64,000 bases of DNA from Sphingobium cloacae (GCF_002355855.1 NZ_AP017655.1:124001-188000), one strand, 5' to 3'. Shown: positions 53,391 through 63,966, counted from the stretch's first letter. Notes: a model not told the origin generated them from the letters alone. Numbers and translations are program-made.

Positions 53391-55034
53391 ATGCATCATC
53401 ATCTCGACGCAGTCGCGGGCCAGGCGCTGCTCACGTAAGTGTGCGTTGTCGGAGCCGGCGCCGCTGGCATCACATTAGCCCGAAAGCTGCTCGAGTCAGG
53501 CATCGACGTCGTGTTGCTGGAAAGCGGCGGTATCGACTTCGACCCCGAGATTGCCGCGCTCAATGAAGGCGAAATCACCGGGCTCGACTATTACGACCTG
53601 GAAAATGCGCGGTTGCGCTTCTTTGGTGGGTCAACAGCGATATGGGGCGGCCGCTGCGCGGAACTCGACCCGATCGATTTTGCCAAGAGATCTTGGGTCG
53701 AACATAGTGGCTGGCCGGTCAGTTGGGCGCAGATGCAGCCTTATTATCGGCAAGCCAGGGAAATTCTTGGGTTGCGCCCAAGGCATCCTGTCGCATCTGA
53801 TCTGATCGCGGCGGGCATCGCCATGCCTGATTTCAACCCCGATCGCATTCGCTCCCTGCTTTGGACCTTCGATGAGATACATGGCCGCTTTTCCTTCGAT
53901 AATTGCCGGGACCTGCGTGACCATCCCCGCTGCCGGATTGTCACGCAGGCGACCGTACAGGAGGTGGTGGCCGCTCCCAGCGCGCGAACTATCGACCATC
54001 TGGATGTGCGCAGCCTTTCGGGAAATCGCATCACTGTCCGGGCGCGCCACTATGTGCTTGCGACCGGCGGCATCGAAAATGCCCGGCTGCTGCTGGCATC
54101 GCGATCCATCATGCCGATGGGACTGGGTAATGGTCACGACTGGGTCGGCCGTTGCTTCATGGAACATCCTCATGCGCGAGGCGGACGTGTCATCTCGGGA
54201 AAGACATGGCTACTGCTGAACGCTTTTGCCAAAAGGCATAGAGTGGAGGGGCAGCCGGTTGCTGCGCTGCTGGCACCGGGCATCGAGCTCCAGAAGGAGC
54301 AAGGGCTGCTCAACACCTCGCTGACGATCGCTGGACGTCAGCCGCCTCATGGGCGTGAAAGCTATGCAATGCGGACCTATGGCCGACTGAAGCATGAAAT
54401 GGCGCCTGACCGCCGTGGCCGCAGACTGTGGATGACGGTCAAGAAAAACGCCCATCGCATCCTGCGTTATTCCGAGCCGGCGCGGCCTTGGGTCCTCAAC
54501 AAGATGCGGCTGCTCGATGTCGCCCTGCTTGTGCGGGCCGAGCAGGCACCCAATCGGGAAAGCCGGGTCATGCTGTCGAACCTTCGTGATCCGATGGGCG
54601 TGCCGATTTCGCGCCTGCATTGGCGCACCAGTGCAATAGACACGCATAGCGTCGCCGGTCTCGTCCATGCGCTCGACGCCGAATTGCGGCGCCTGAATCT
54701 GGGCACAGTCGAGGCGGCACCCTGGCTGGAAGGCGAGGACTGGCAATTTGATCCGCTGGTGAGCGCGCATCCGATCGGCGGTTATCATCATATGGGTACC
54801 ACCCGCATGTCGGATAGCCCGCACGAGGGAGTTACCGACAGCTATGGTCGGGTCCATGGCATCGAAAACCTGTCCATTGCAGGCAGTTCACTCTTCCTGA
54901 CATCGGGCTGGGCCAATCCGACCCTGACGATTATCGCGCTTGCCTGTCGCACAGCAGCGGCGATCGTGGAGGGCCTCAAGGCCGGCGAGAAGACGCGTTC
55001 GGGGATGGTCATAGAGGCTGAGAGAACGCGGTGA
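53391..55034 (+). pseudogene. GMC oxidoreductase with an in-frame stop near its start
   Basis: ATG 53391 encodes 15 residues (MHHHLDAVAGQALLT), then TAA at 53436-53438, then VCVVGAGAAGITLARKLLESG in the same frame. In related proteins an acidic residue precedes CVVGAG, so TAA for GAA is a one-base change. The rest is intact: flavin motif GAGAAG, RLRFFGGSTAIWGGRCAELD, and a GMC C-terminal end with HPIGGYHHMGTTRMSD and ANPTLTIIALACR. A GTG at 53439 could restart translation without a ribosome binding site, losing few residues. It oxidises an alcohol or sugar; substrate unknown. Confidence 0.65.
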
Positions 55035-55301
55035 GCGGGATTGTCATTCGGATGATTTTATATGATCGATCACCGGGACCGCTGCCCGGATCGCCTTTCA
55101 GAAACACCTGCCGACAACGGAGGAGGCACGCTATGAACCTGCCCGGATGATGGCGATCCTCAGAATCTTGATCGGCAGGTCTGCCTCCCCCTAGATGCCG
55201 CATCCGTGGTCCCGCTGTGCAAGCAGGTTCGCGGGCTCGTCACGACGCTTGGCGCCTTGCCGAGCCTTGCACAATGACCGTATTTCCAGAGGAGACGACC
55301 C

Positions 55302-55922
55302 ATGCTGACCGTTCATCATCTTGGCATATCGCAATCAGACCGGATCGTCTGGCTTTGCGAGGAATTGGCGATACCCTATGACTTGGTCCGCTACGACCGC
55401 GATCCCGTCACACGGCTTGCACCTGCCACATATAAGGCGCTGCATCCCGCCGGGACGGCGCCAGTCATTACCGATGACGCCCTTGCACTTTCCGAATCCG
55501 GTGCGATCGTCGACTATATCGTAGCCCGCTATGGAAACGGGCGGCTGACCCTGCCGTCGGATCATCCTGACTATGCGCGTTTCCTCTACTGGTGCCATTT
55601 CGCCAACGGTTCGCTCATGCCCGCGATGATGATGCTGATGGGTGAGGGAGGAATGGCCCAGGTTATGCGTGATCGCATCGCCCGTTATCTGACGGCGCTC
55701 GACACGCATTTCGGCCAGGGTCATAGCTGGCTCGCCGGTGATGTTTTCACGATCGCCGACATCATGATCATGTTTCCGTTGACCACGATGCGGGCGTTTG
55801 TTCCCCTTGACCTGTCTCCCTATCCAGACCTTCGGGCTTATTTGAAGCGGGTATCCGGGCGTCCCGGCTTTCAAGCCGCAAAAGCAAAAGCCGATCCCGA
55901 CCTCGAATTGCCGATCGATTGA
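55302..55922 (+). CDS. Glutathione S-transferase
   Basis: 206 residues with a thioredoxin fold (MLTVHHLGISQSDRIVWLCEEL), the ESGAIVDYIVARYG glutathione motif and a helical C-terminal domain (YLTALDTHFGQGHSWLAGDVFTIADIMIMFPL). The SQSDR segment suggests a Ser-type (theta/‘GST_N_3’) enzyme. GAGGAGAC is upstream. No partner gene is adjacent. Confidence 0.75.
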   Translation: MLTVHHLGISQSDRIVWLCEELAIPYDLVRYDRDPVTRLAPATYKALHPAGTAPVITDDALALSESGAIVDYIVARYGNGRLTLPSDHPDYARFLYWCHFANGSLMPAMMMLMGEGGMAQVMRDRIARYLTALDTHFGQGHSWLAGDVFTIADIMIMFPLTTMRAFVPLDLSPYPDLRAYLKRVSGRPGFQAAKAKADPDLELPID

Positions 55923-56194
55923 AGTCCATGATGGAGCGGGAGCCGACGTATGCTCTCATATCGCTCGTCAAAGGCGATCCCGGGCGCAGTGAAGGCTCGC
56001 AGCGCCGGGGGGACCGGAGGGTAGGGGAATAGGGTGGCGATCAAGAGTAAAGGGTGCGCAGCGGCGCCTCAGCGATGGGCTTCGTCCTGTTTTGGGCTCA
56101 TATGCCCGTTCTGGCGTGCCGACAATGAGTGCGAAGGTTTTTCCTGTTCGTGTCACGACCTTGCGCTGATTGGGCATCCTGAGCGAGATGACCG
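55923..56194. other. Intergenic region, nothing recognised
   Basis: It lies between the plus-strand GST and the minus-strand membrane protein. It shows G-rich runs (about 56010-56030) but no clear terminator or gene. Confidence 0.3.
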
Positions 56195-56806
56195 TTACGG
56201 TTTCGATGAACCATTTGCGCTTTTCTCGGAGGCATCCTTTACACCGACCTTGTTCAACAGTTTGCTCCAATCGATCCGGACCAAAAGCACGACGAAGCCG
56301 ATCATCGCGACCTGCAGCGCTATTCCCATGGGGCTGGAGAACATGGAGGTGAAAAGGTCGTTCATGCTGGTTTCGCGGATGCCCTTCGCGGAATAGGCGT
56401 AGATGGAATAGGAAACGAGCCGCCCCGCGAAAAAGGCGAGCGTAAAACCCAGCAAGCGAATGCCTGCAAAACCTGCCGCAGCGAACAGTTGAGCCGAGGG
56501 TAACGGCGACAGTGCGAACAGGCCCAGGGCCAGTATCATATTGCGCTGCCTGGCTTCCAGCGCCTGGCGGGCGGCTTCCAGGTTCTGACGATATTTTGCC
56601 GGCAAATACCCGCCGAAAAATCGGAAAGCATAGGCCAGCGCCAGTCGCCCGGATGCAGCCGCCAGTGCGCCAATGAGAACCAGAGCGACTACCGGCAGGT
56701 CTGTGTTCAGACTGAATAACAGGATGATCGACCATGTTGGCGGACCGAATGCGGGTAGCAGGTTCACGCCCAATATGATGACGAACAGCAAAATGTAATC
56801 GTTCAA
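56195..56806 (-). CDS. Multi-pass membrane protein, DedA/VTT-like layout
   Basis: 203 residues. Hydrophobic segments lie near residues 4-32, 38-60, 95-130 and 165-180. FALSPLPSAQLFAAAGFAGIRLLGFTLAFFAGRLV resembles the re-entrant half of DedA/VTT (SNARE-associated) proteins, but the family's usual Gly/Arg motif is not fully seen. A basic C-terminus ends in a Lys/Ser-rich tail. It stands alone. Role unknown. Confidence 0.45.
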   Translation of the reverse strand: MNDYILLFVIILGVNLLPAFGPPTWSIILLFSLNTDLPVVALVLIGALAAASGRLALAYAFRFFGGYLPAKYRQNLEAARQALEARQRNMILALGLFALSPLPSAQLFAAAGFAGIRLLGFTLAFFAGRLVSYSIYAYSAKGIRETSMNDLFTSMFSSPMGIALQVAMIGFVVLLVRIDWSKLLNKVGVKDASEKSANGSSKP

Positions 56807-56904
56807 GTCCGCAGTGAGCCTTCATTTATGCATATGGCACGAGCCCACCGCTATGGATGTCGCGTCCCTTGCGCGCAACCCGTTCGCCTGGGCCACGGTG
56901 AGGA

Positions 56905-56910
56905 TATAAT
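56905..56910 (+). promoter_or_regulatory. TATAAT -10 candidate
   Basis: Consensus TATAAT lies between the membrane protein and sigma-factor genes. No good -35 is seen 17 bases upstream. It precedes the inverted repeat at 56922. Confidence 0.3.
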
Positions 56911-56921
56911 GTCATTTTTTA

Positions 56922-56991
56922 AGAATGAGCGAACTGAGTCCGGGGTTTTTTGGGCCAATCCGCGGCTCTTGAACATCAGTTCGCTCATTCT
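56922..56991. repeat. 16-bp perfect inverted repeat with a 38-bp spacer
   Basis: AGAATGAGCGAACTGA at 56922-56937 pairs with TCAGTTCGCTCATTCT at 56976-56991. It contains a T6 run in the spacer. It could be an operator of the sigma-factor gene, a transcript structure, or the ends of a miniature element. Confidence 0.6.
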
Positions 56992-57100
56992 CGAAAACTG
57001 AAGTATCCTCGAGGGTGTACTTCTCTCCCCAATTGCGATTGGATCGCATTAAGAATGATGATAGCGTAACCGAATTTGGCAAGGCGATGAGGGACCAGGA

Positions 57101-57616
57101 GTGCCCAACGGAAAGGCTACCCTCAAATTGTTCCTCTCGCATCGCGAGGCCCTTATCCGTTATGCAAAGAGGATAATGGGCGAAACCGCCGACGCGGAAG
57201 ACATTGTGCAGGAGGCCTGGCTTCGCGCCAGCACTGGAACCGCCAAGCTGCCAGCGCCGGACGCTATTGCCTATCTGCGAATGACGGTGCGCAACCTTGC
57301 GCTGAACGGGACGAGGCGCAAGCAGATCGAGGCGCGGATCTTCGATGCGCGCGACGAGATAGAAGCGATTGGCATTGCGTCAGATCAGCCGGACCCGGAA
57401 GTGATCGCGATCTCGCGCGACGAATATGCGCGAATTATTTTCGCGCTCCGGGAGATGCCGGAAAAGATGCGGATCGCTGTCGAAATGCATCGGATCGGCG
57501 GTAAAAAACTCACAGAGATCGCAGCCTTTCTGGGAATCTCGAAATCGACAGCTCACACGCTGATCCTTGAAGGCATTGAGCGTTGCCGCGCCATAGCGGA
57601 TCGCATGTCCGCATGA
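57101..57616 (+). CDS. fecI: ECF sigma factor (FecI type)
   Basis: 171 residues from GTG 57101. Region 2 is LIRYAKRIMGETADAEDIVQEAWLRAS (~22-48) and region 4 LREMPEKMRIAVEMHRIGGKKLTEIAAFLGISKSTAHTLILEGIERCRA (~113-161). It directs RNA polymerase to an iron-uptake receptor gene when activated by the FecR-type regulator encoded next. Symbol is by role, not by close identity to E. coli fecI. Confidence 0.85.
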   Translation: MPNGKATLKLFLSHREALIRYAKRIMGETADAEDIVQEAWLRASTGTAKLPAPDAIAYLRMTVRNLALNGTRRKQIEARIFDARDEIEAIGIASDQPDPEVIAISRDEYARIIFALREMPEKMRIAVEMHRIGGKKLTEIAAFLGISKSTAHTLILEGIERCRAIADRMSA

Positions 57617-57708
57617 AAATTCGCATTTCATCCGGAAAAATGCCCTGCTCGATTGTTTAATGAATGGGGGAAAGCCATCATGGCGACTGTTCATCACAAA
57701 GGGAAACC

Positions 57709-58722
57709 ATGAGCGCCGGGCGCGACACAGGTGAAGACATGGCCGAACGGCGCCGCGCCAACCGCGAGGCGTCAGGATGGGTCATTCTCCTTCAGGAAGA
57801 TCCTGAAGATCACGCCCTACGCTCCGAGTTCGACGCATGGCTGGATGCAAAGCCGGTTCACCGGGACGCATGGGCCGAAACGCAGCGCATATCGCATGTT
57901 GTCCGCACGATGCCTCCGGCCCACGCCCATCGTTGGCGCAGGGTGAAGCCATCCATCCTGCCGTTCCTCGGCCGAAACAACAGGCGGCGAGCCGCGCATA
58001 TCTTTCTGGGAGCAGCGGCAGCCTGTCTTGCGATCACCGTGGCCCCCGGTGTGCTGCTCGATCTGCGCGCCGATGCCATTGCGGGGACCGGCGAAATGCG
58101 ATCGGTTGAGCTTGCCGATGGCAGCAAAATGATCCTCGCGCCAGAAAGCGCCGTCGCGTTCGATGTGAGCAGGGGCGGAGAACGCACAGTGCAGCTGCTT
58201 CGGGGCAGGGCATGGTTTGATGTCGCGCCCGATCCCGATCATCCATTCCAGGTCGTCACGGACGTTACCACGACCACGGTTCTCGGCACAGCTTTCGAAG
58301 TGCGGAAAGGGGCGGGGCATCAGGTGTCGGTGGCCGTTCGGAACGGCCTCGTCCGTGTGGCCTGCGACGACCAGCCAGATCAGACGGAGAGGCTGACCGC
58401 CGGCGAAGCACTCGATCTGAGATGTGCGGAGCAGAGCGCCTTCCGGAAGGATGTCGATCCTGCGCGGATCGCGGCCTGGACCGATCATCAGATCATCGTA
58501 AGCGACAGGCCAGTGCGCGAAGTGATCGACGCGCTGAGACCCTGGCATAGCGGTTTGATCCTGACCTATGGCACCGGTCTCGACACACGGCGGGTTACCG
58601 GCGTTTATGACACGCGCCAGTCGAGAGAAGTGCTGCAGGCCCTCGCCCAGTCGCATGGTTTGACAGTGCGGAACGTCACGCCATGGGTCACGGTCATCAC
58701 CGCCGATCAGGGCGACGATTAA
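57709..58722 (+). CDS. fecR: FecR-type anti-sigma/sensor protein
   Basis: 337 residues from ATG 57709 (frame open from 57664). The N-terminal anti-sigma part contains WVILLQEDPEDHALRSEFDAWLDAKPVHRDAW (DUF4880-like). One membrane helix is AAHIFLGAAAACLAITVAPG. The periplasmic FecR domain has GEMRSVELADGSKMILAPES and LLRGRAWFDVAPDPDHPF. It relays receptor signals to the ECF sigma factor. It follows the sigma gene by about 90 bases. Confidence 0.85.
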   Translation: MSAGRDTGEDMAERRRANREASGWVILLQEDPEDHALRSEFDAWLDAKPVHRDAWAETQRISHVVRTMPPAHAHRWRRVKPSILPFLGRNNRRRAAHIFLGAAAACLAITVAPGVLLDLRADAIAGTGEMRSVELADGSKMILAPESAVAFDVSRGGERTVQLLRGRAWFDVAPDPDHPFQVVTDVTTTTVLGTAFEVRKGAGHQVSVAVRNGLVRVACDDQPDQTERLTAGEALDLRCAEQSAFRKDVDPARIAAWTDHQIIVSDRPVREVIDALRPWHSGLILTYGTGLDTRRVTGVYDTRQSREVLQALAQSHGLTVRNVTPWVTVITADQGDD

Positions 58723-58848
58723 CAGGGATTCGCGCTTTTTTCCGCTTCCTGTGCATTTTTTTTCCGGAAATTCCCGAGCCTCGATTGTTCTTTATAGTAG
58801 GGGCATCTGCAATTGATTATCAGTTGCATGAGATGCCGCCGCTAAGGA

Positions 58849-60075
58849 ATGAAAGGGTGGCTCATAGTGCGTTCGGGGGTTTCAAATTCAGATAAAACAC
58901 AGGGCCGGATGCTGGCGATATCGTTGCTGGCATCGGTTGCGGCGGTGGGCATTATGGCCCCGCATGCAGCGCAGGCCCAGACTGGCGGCGAGGCTGCTAC
59001 ACATGATTTCAACATACCCGCGCGGACGTTGAGCGAAGCATTGGCCGATTTCGGGCGCCAGTCAGGGATGCAGGTAAACGTGGACGCGGACGAGATCCGC
59101 GACCGCGCGTCGCCGGGTGTGTCGGGCCGCATGTCGAGCGACCAAGCCTTGAACCGCTTGTTGGCAGGAACTGGCCTGACTTGGAGACTCAATAACGGGT
59201 TCGTCACGCTCCAACCAGCACCCCAGACGGCGCAAGCCTCCGGGGATACGCGAAGTACCGTCAATCTGGGCTCGTTGCGTGTGGAAGGCCAGCAATCCGG
59301 TGGCAATGGCGGGTTCGGTCGTGACGGGAGCGTCGGCACCGGTGGTGCGGCGGGCGGCGCGGACGAGATTTTCGCGGCCCCACGCGCAGTTAGCGTCGTC
59401 ACGCGCGAGGAAATGGACCGCACGCCCGCACGCCACGCTGCCGATCTGATCGCGGAAGTTCCCGGCGTTACCAGCGCGGTCAACCGGCTCAATCCGGGGC
59501 TCTCGGTCAATATCCGGGGCATGCAGGACTTCGGCCGCGTCAACATGATGATCGACGGTATGCGCCAGAACTTCGTCCAGAACGGCCACCAGGGTCGAAA
59601 CGGGCAGATGTATGTCGATCCTGAATTACTGACAGCCGTCGCTATAGAGCGAGGACCGCGAAGCAATGTTTACGGGATGGGTGCGATAGCGGGTAGCGTC
59701 GATTTCAAGACTATTGGACCAGAAGATATTCTAAACGGCGAGAGCGATCGCATTGGCGCGAGACTGCGCGCTACGACTGGCCTTGGCGGGGAAGGCAATG
59801 GAGTCAATTTTCTTGGAAGCGCCGCGATCGCCGGCAGGTTGACCGATAACATCGAGCTAATGGCTGCTTACTCACGGCGCGACATTGGCGATTACGACGT
59901 CGGCACCAAAGGTGATGATGGGCTGGCCAATTTCACTTTTACGGGTGCTGATGGGCTGGAGACGATCAGCCGCATCAAATATGCGAGTCAGCTTCAGGAA
60001 TCCGCGCTCATCAAAGCGCGTTGGACGCTGGGGGACGGCCATGTCGTTCAGCTGTTGATTTCCACTGAGAAGTGA
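58849..60075 (+). pseudogene. TonB-dependent receptor, 3' part lost to IS21
   Basis: About 402 native residues. A signal peptide ends at HAAQAQ (~45); an STN signalling domain follows (NIPARTLSEALADFGRQSGMQ to FVTLQP, ~52-122), then the plug (APRAVSVVTREEMDRTPARH ... IERGPRSNVYGMGAIAGSVDF). Only the first barrel strands remain before the IS21 end at 60053. The STN domain means it was a FecA-type signalling receptor for the adjacent sigma/FecR pair, probably for a siderophore or haem. As it stands it cannot form a channel. Confidence 0.85.
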
Positions 60076-60155
60076 CCCGGGTAGGGCATAAATTTCCACT
60101 GAGAATTGACCCATGTTGAACTCGTCCCTGGCTTTGACAAGCGAGGGTATATGGA

Positions 60156-61688
60156 GTGTTGGACATGGCGTTATTGAGCGTTATCCGGCGCTGGCATTTT
60201 CGCGATCATCTACCGATCCGGGAGATAGCGCGGCGCACCGGACTATCACGCAACACGATCCGCAAATATTTGCGGTCCGAGACGATCGATCCGCGGTTCA
60301 AGGTGCCTGATCGACCAAGCAAACTGGACCCATTTGCTGAGCATCTGGCGGCCTGGCTGCGACGCGAGATGGGCCGATCGCGCAAGCAGAAGCGCACGAT
60401 CAAGCAGTTTCACGCCGATCTGGTGAGCCTGGGTTATGAAGGATCCTACAACCGGGTTGCCGCTTTTGCTCGGGACTGGCGCGAAGATTATCGGCGCCAG
60501 CAACAGATTGGCGGGCGTGGGACATTCGTGCCCCTATCGTTCGCGCCGGGGGAAGCTTTCCAGTTTGATTGGAGTGAGGACTGGGCAATCATCGCCGGGG
60601 TTCGGACCAAGCTGCAGGTCGCGCATTTCAAGCTCAGTTACAGCCGGGCATTCATCGTGCGCGCCTACCTTCTGCAAACCCATGAGATGCTGTTCGACGC
60701 CCATAATCACGCCTTCCGCGTGCTGGGCGGCGTGCCGCGCCGGGGTATCTATGACAATATGCGCACGGCCGTCGACAAGGTCGGGCGTGGCAAGGAACGC
60801 ACCGTCAACGCACGCTTCCTGACGATGGTCAGCCACTATCTGTTCGAAGCCGAGTTCTGTAACCCGGCTGCGGGATGGGAAAAGGGGCAGGTCGAGAAGA
60901 ATGTCCAGGATGCGCGGCACCGTCTGTGGCAACCCACGCCGCAGGCCGAGAGCCTTGATGCGCTGAACCTGTGGCTGGAGGAGCGCTGCAAGGCGTTATG
61001 GGGGGACATCCCTCACGGGATCGAACCCGGATCGGTTGCCAATGTCTGGGCCGATGAATCTGAGTGTCTGATGGTTGCGGGCAGGCCCTTCGATGGTTTT
61101 GTGGAATATCGCAAACGGGTATCGCCGACCTGCCTCATCCACTTTGAGCGCAATCGCTACAGCGTACCGGCCTCTTTCGCCAATCGCACTGTCAGCCTGC
61201 GCGTCTATCCTGATCGCTTCCAGGTCGTCGCCGAGGGGCAGCCAATCTGCGCACATCAGCGCATCATCAACCGCTCTCACGACGGTCCAGGTCATACGGT
61301 TTATGACTGGCGCCATTATCTGGCGGTCGTGCAGCGCAAGCCCGGCGCCCTGCGCAACGGTGCGCCCTTCCTTGAGCTACCCGATGCGTTCCAGCGTCTG
61401 CAGCGACATCTGTTGCGCAATCCCGGCGGCGACAGGGAAATGGTCGAAATACTGGCGCTGGTTCTTCATCATGATGAGCAACTGGTGCTGACGGCGGTCA
61501 CCATGGCGCTGGAGGCTGGCGTTCCGACCAAGACCCATATCCTCAATCTGCTCTATAGGCTGGTCGACGGAAAACCGATCTCCACGCCGCCGGTGACGGC
61601 GCCCCAGGCGCTCAAGCTGGTCAGCGAGCCGATGGCCAATGTCGAACGCTATGATGATCTGCGCAAGGAGAAGCGTCATGCGTCATGA
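60156..61688 (+). CDS. istA: IS21-family transposase IstA
   Basis: 510 residues. The N-terminal HTH ([23 protein letters not shown]) is followed by an integrase core; FQFDWSEDW (~133-141) provides the first Asp, and IYDNMRTAV with the late ENVQDAR-type EKNVQDARH region supplies the other acidic residues. The C-terminal beta domain is normal. It cuts and joins the IS ends. It overlaps istB by 11 bases. Confidence 0.92.
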   Translation: MLDMALLSVIRRWHFRDHLPIREIARRTGLSRNTIRKYLRSETIDPRFKVPDRPSKLDPFAEHLAAWLRREMGRSRKQKRTIKQFHADLVSLGYEGSYNRVAAFARDWREDYRRQQQIGGRGTFVPLSFAPGEAFQFDWSEDWAIIAGVRTKLQVAHFKLSYSRAFIVRAYLLQTHEMLFDAHNHAFRVLGGVPRRGIYDNMRTAVDKVGRGKERTVNARFLTMVSHYLFEAEFCNPAAGWEKGQVEKNVQDARHRLWQPTPQAESLDALNLWLEERCKALWGDIPHGIEPGSVANVWADESECLMVAGRPFDGFVEYRKRVSPTCLIHFERNRYSVPASFANRTVSLRVYPDRFQVVAEGQPICAHQRIINRSHDGPGHTVYDWRHYLAVVQRKPGALRNGAPFLELPDAFQRLQRHLLRNPGGDREMVEILALVLHHDEQLVLTAVTMALEAGVPTKTHILNLLYRLVDGKPISTPPVTAPQALKLVSEPMANVERYDDLRKEKRHAS

Positions 61689-62484
61689 CCCTGCCAGCGG
61701 CGCCATCGTCGTCATGCTCCGCAGCCTCAAGATGCATGGCATGGCGCAGGCCGTCACCGATCTCATGGAACAGGGATCTCCAGCGTTCGAAGCCGCCATC
61801 CCGATCCTCTCCCAGTTGCTCAAAGCCGAGACAGCAGAACGGGAGGTTCGGTCTGTGGCCTATCAGCTCAAGATCGCGCGCTTCCCTGTCTATCGCGATC
61901 TGGCCGGCTTCGACTTTACCAGTAGCGAGGTCAATGAAGCTCTGGTGCGTCAGTTGCATCGCTGCGACTTCATCGACATCGCCGACAATATCGTGCTGGT
62001 CGGCGGTCCTGGCACCGGCAAGAGCCATGTGGCAACGGCGCTGGGCATCCAGGCCATCGAACATCATCGAAAGCGCGTCCGCTTCTTCTCGACGGTCGAA
62101 CTGGTCAATGCGCTCGAGCAGGAAAAAGCACAGGGCAAGGCCGGTCAGATCGCCAATCGCCTCCTGCACTCCGATCTCGTTATCCTGGATGAGCTTGGAT
62201 ATCTGCCGTTCAGTGCTTCAGGTGGCGCGCTGCTCTTCCACCTGCTGAGCAAACTCTACGAGCGCACCAGCGTCATCATCACCACAAACCTGAGCTTCAG
62301 CGAATGGGCCACCGTGTTCGGCGACGCCAAAATGACCACGGCGCTCCTCGATCGGCTTACCCATCACTGCCACATCCTGGAGACCGGCAACGATAGCTTC
62401 CGCTTCAAAAACAGCTCTGCCAAGCAGGCCAGAACCCAAAGGAGAAAACCACGGGTTGACCCACCCGTGACACCCGAAACATAA
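61678..62484 (+). CDS. istB: IS21 helper ATPase IstB
   Basis: 268 residues from ATG 61678. DnaC/DnaA-like AAA domain: Walker [15 protein letters not shown] (~108-121), Walker [13 protein letters not shown] (~160-171), then sensor TTNLSFSEW. It promotes target selection by IstA. The start within the istA end is the usual arrangement. Confidence 0.92.
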   Translation: MRHDPASGAIVVMLRSLKMHGMAQAVTDLMEQGSPAFEAAIPILSQLLKAETAEREVRSVAYQLKIARFPVYRDLAGFDFTSSEVNEALVRQLHRCDFIDIADNIVLVGGPGTGKSHVATALGIQAIEHHRKRVRFFSTVELVNALEQEKAQGKAGQIANRLLHSDLVILDELGYLPFSASGGALLFHLLSKLYERTSVIITTNLSFSEWATVFGDAKMTTALLDRLTHHCHILETGNDSFRFKNSSAKQARTQRRKPRVDPPVTPET

Positions 62485-62543
62485 TCCGCAGACGGGTCAC
62501 TTCTCGATGGAAAACCCGGGTCACTTCTCAGTGGAAATCAACA

Positions 62544-63030
62544 CGAACGGCAGAAAGAGCAGCCCAAGCCAGAGCCGGATGTGGTTGTGCCAACGCCGCT
62601 TATCCAGCTCCCGATTCCATCCAGGGCTGTGAACGAAAAGCGAGAGCAAGAGGTTGAGGTGGTCGATCCTGGTCCCCCTGTGCCGGAAACGACCGCGCCC
62701 AAGAGTATCGCTGCACCTGCGGCAAGCCGTGCATCGAATGACGCGCAGCCCAATTGGGAAGGGCAGATCCTGGCGCATCTTGAGCGCTTCCGCCGCTATC
62801 CGGCGCGGGCGCGCGCGGCGCGCCAGGAGGGAACTGCTTTTCTCCGCTTCACGATGAACCGCGAAGGACAGGTGCTGTCCGCCACGATCTTCAAGAAATC
62901 CGGCTCATTCGATCTCGATCGTGCAGCGCTCGATACGCTTCAGCGCGCCCAGCCTCTTCCTCCCATTCCCGCAGGAAGGCCCGATGTAGTCGAACTGACT
63001 ATTCCTGTGGAATTTTATCTGAGGCGGTGA
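62544..63030 (+). pseudogene. tonB: TonB C-terminal fragment, 5' end lost to IS21
   Basis: From the IS right end the frame reads HERQKEQPKPEPDVVVPTPL, the Pro-rich spacer of TonB, then the C-terminal domain (QILAHLERFRRYPARARAARQEGTAFLRFTMNREGQVL ... FYLRR). The N-terminal membrane anchor with its essential His is missing. GTG 62581 could start a soluble 149-residue piece, but it could not energise receptors. Deletion beside the IS joined this to the receptor fragment. Confidence 0.8.
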
Positions 63031-63132
63031 TGATCGGAGGAATGTGCCAATTATGAAAAGCGTTTCAGCAAGGATCGGAACAGCAACCTTCGATTGGTTA
63101 TACACGGTCGCCAGTGAGACACCAATAGAACA

Positions 63133-63151
63133 TCCGGGTAATGCGCCCGGA
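63133..63151. promoter_or_regulatory. Dyad TCCGGG-N7-CCCGGA upstream of luxR
   Basis: 19 bp, in the 159-bp leader ahead of the LuxR-type gene; the size and symmetry match a lux/tra-box-like site. Function unproven. Confidence 0.45.
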
Positions 63152-63189
63152 CTGCGTCGGAGAGCGTTAACCTGGGAGGGCGATTGACG

Positions 63190-63966
63190 ATGTATGTTGG
63201 TCCGCGTCTGCGCGATGCGCTCTCCCGTCTCAACAGGGCGTCCTCGATTGGAGCGCTGCGCGACGGACTGGCCGATGCCGCCCGGCAGACAGGCTTTCCC
63301 TATGTCGCGCTGGTCCAGCATGGCGGCCTCCCACGGCTGGCCGAGGGCGCGCTGGTGGTCACCAACTATCCGGAGAACTTCGTCCGATCCTATATCGACA
63401 ATCACTACTTCGTCATCGACCCGGTCTATGAGGTGAGCCAGCAGCTCGATCGGCCGTTCGGCTGGGAGGAGATCGCAGGCTTCGTTGAGCTTACCGAGCA
63501 CCAACTGGCCCTGTTCAAGGAAGCGCGCCGATACGGCATTACCCATGGCGTCACGGTGCCGCTGGACATTCCGAGCGACTCCCGCGCGTCCTGCACCTTC
63601 GCCGGCCCGGAATCGATCGAGATCACGCCGTCGTTGATGGCCACGCTCCAGATCGTCGCGGGCTTCGCGTTCAAGGCGGGGCTCTATCTACATCACGCCA
63701 TGCACGGCCGCAATGATGCCAGGCTCACCCGCCGCGAGGCCGAGTGCACGGCGCTCATCGCGCTCGGCAAGACTGACTGGGAGATCGGCCAGATCCTTGG
63801 TATCGCCCAGACCACCGTACGATATTTCATAACGAGAGCGAAGCAACGTTACGGCGTCTTCAGGCGCTCGGAACTGGTCGCGCGCGCAATCGTCGACGCT
63901 CAGGTCATCCCTGATAGCCAGGACAAGGTCCCCGAGAGCGCCGGCGACAAGCCGGAACGTGAATAG
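63190..63966 (+). CDS. LuxR-type autoinducer-binding regulator
   Basis: 258 residues from ATG 63190 (TTG 63184 is in frame), with GGGAGGG upstream. The N-terminal ~170 residues match the autoinducer-binding domain: YIDNHYFVIDPVYEVSQQLDRPFGWEEI has the conserved Y, D and W positions. The C-terminal HTH is LTRREAECTALIALGKTDWEIGQILGIAQTTVRYFITRAKQRYG. No luxI homologue is visible in the window, so it is either a solo or its synthase lies to the right. On alphaproteobacterial plasmids such proteins often control transfer genes. Confidence 0.82.
   Translation: MYVGPRLRDALSRLNRASSIGALRDGLADAARQTGFPYVALVQHGGLPRLAEGALVVTNYPENFVRSYIDNHYFVIDPVYEVSQQLDRPFGWEEIAGFVELTEHQLALFKEARRYGITHGVTVPLDIPSDSRASCTFAGPESIEITPSLMATLQIVAGFAFKAGLYLHHAMHGRNDARLTRREAECTALIALGKTDWEIGQILGIAQTTVRYFITRAKQRYGVFRRSELVARAIVDAQVIPDSQDKVPESAGDKPERE

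Larger units (their letters stand above)
60053..62543 (+). mobile_element. IS21-family insertion sequence (2,491 bp)
   Basis: It has inverted ends beginning TGTTGATTTCCACTGAGAAG. Internal repeats of TTTCCA-N2-GAGAA(G/T)TGACCC follow at both ends, as is usual for IS21. It contains istA and istB in order. The flanks (GTTCAGC left, CGAACGG right) show no target duplication. Confidence 0.9.
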
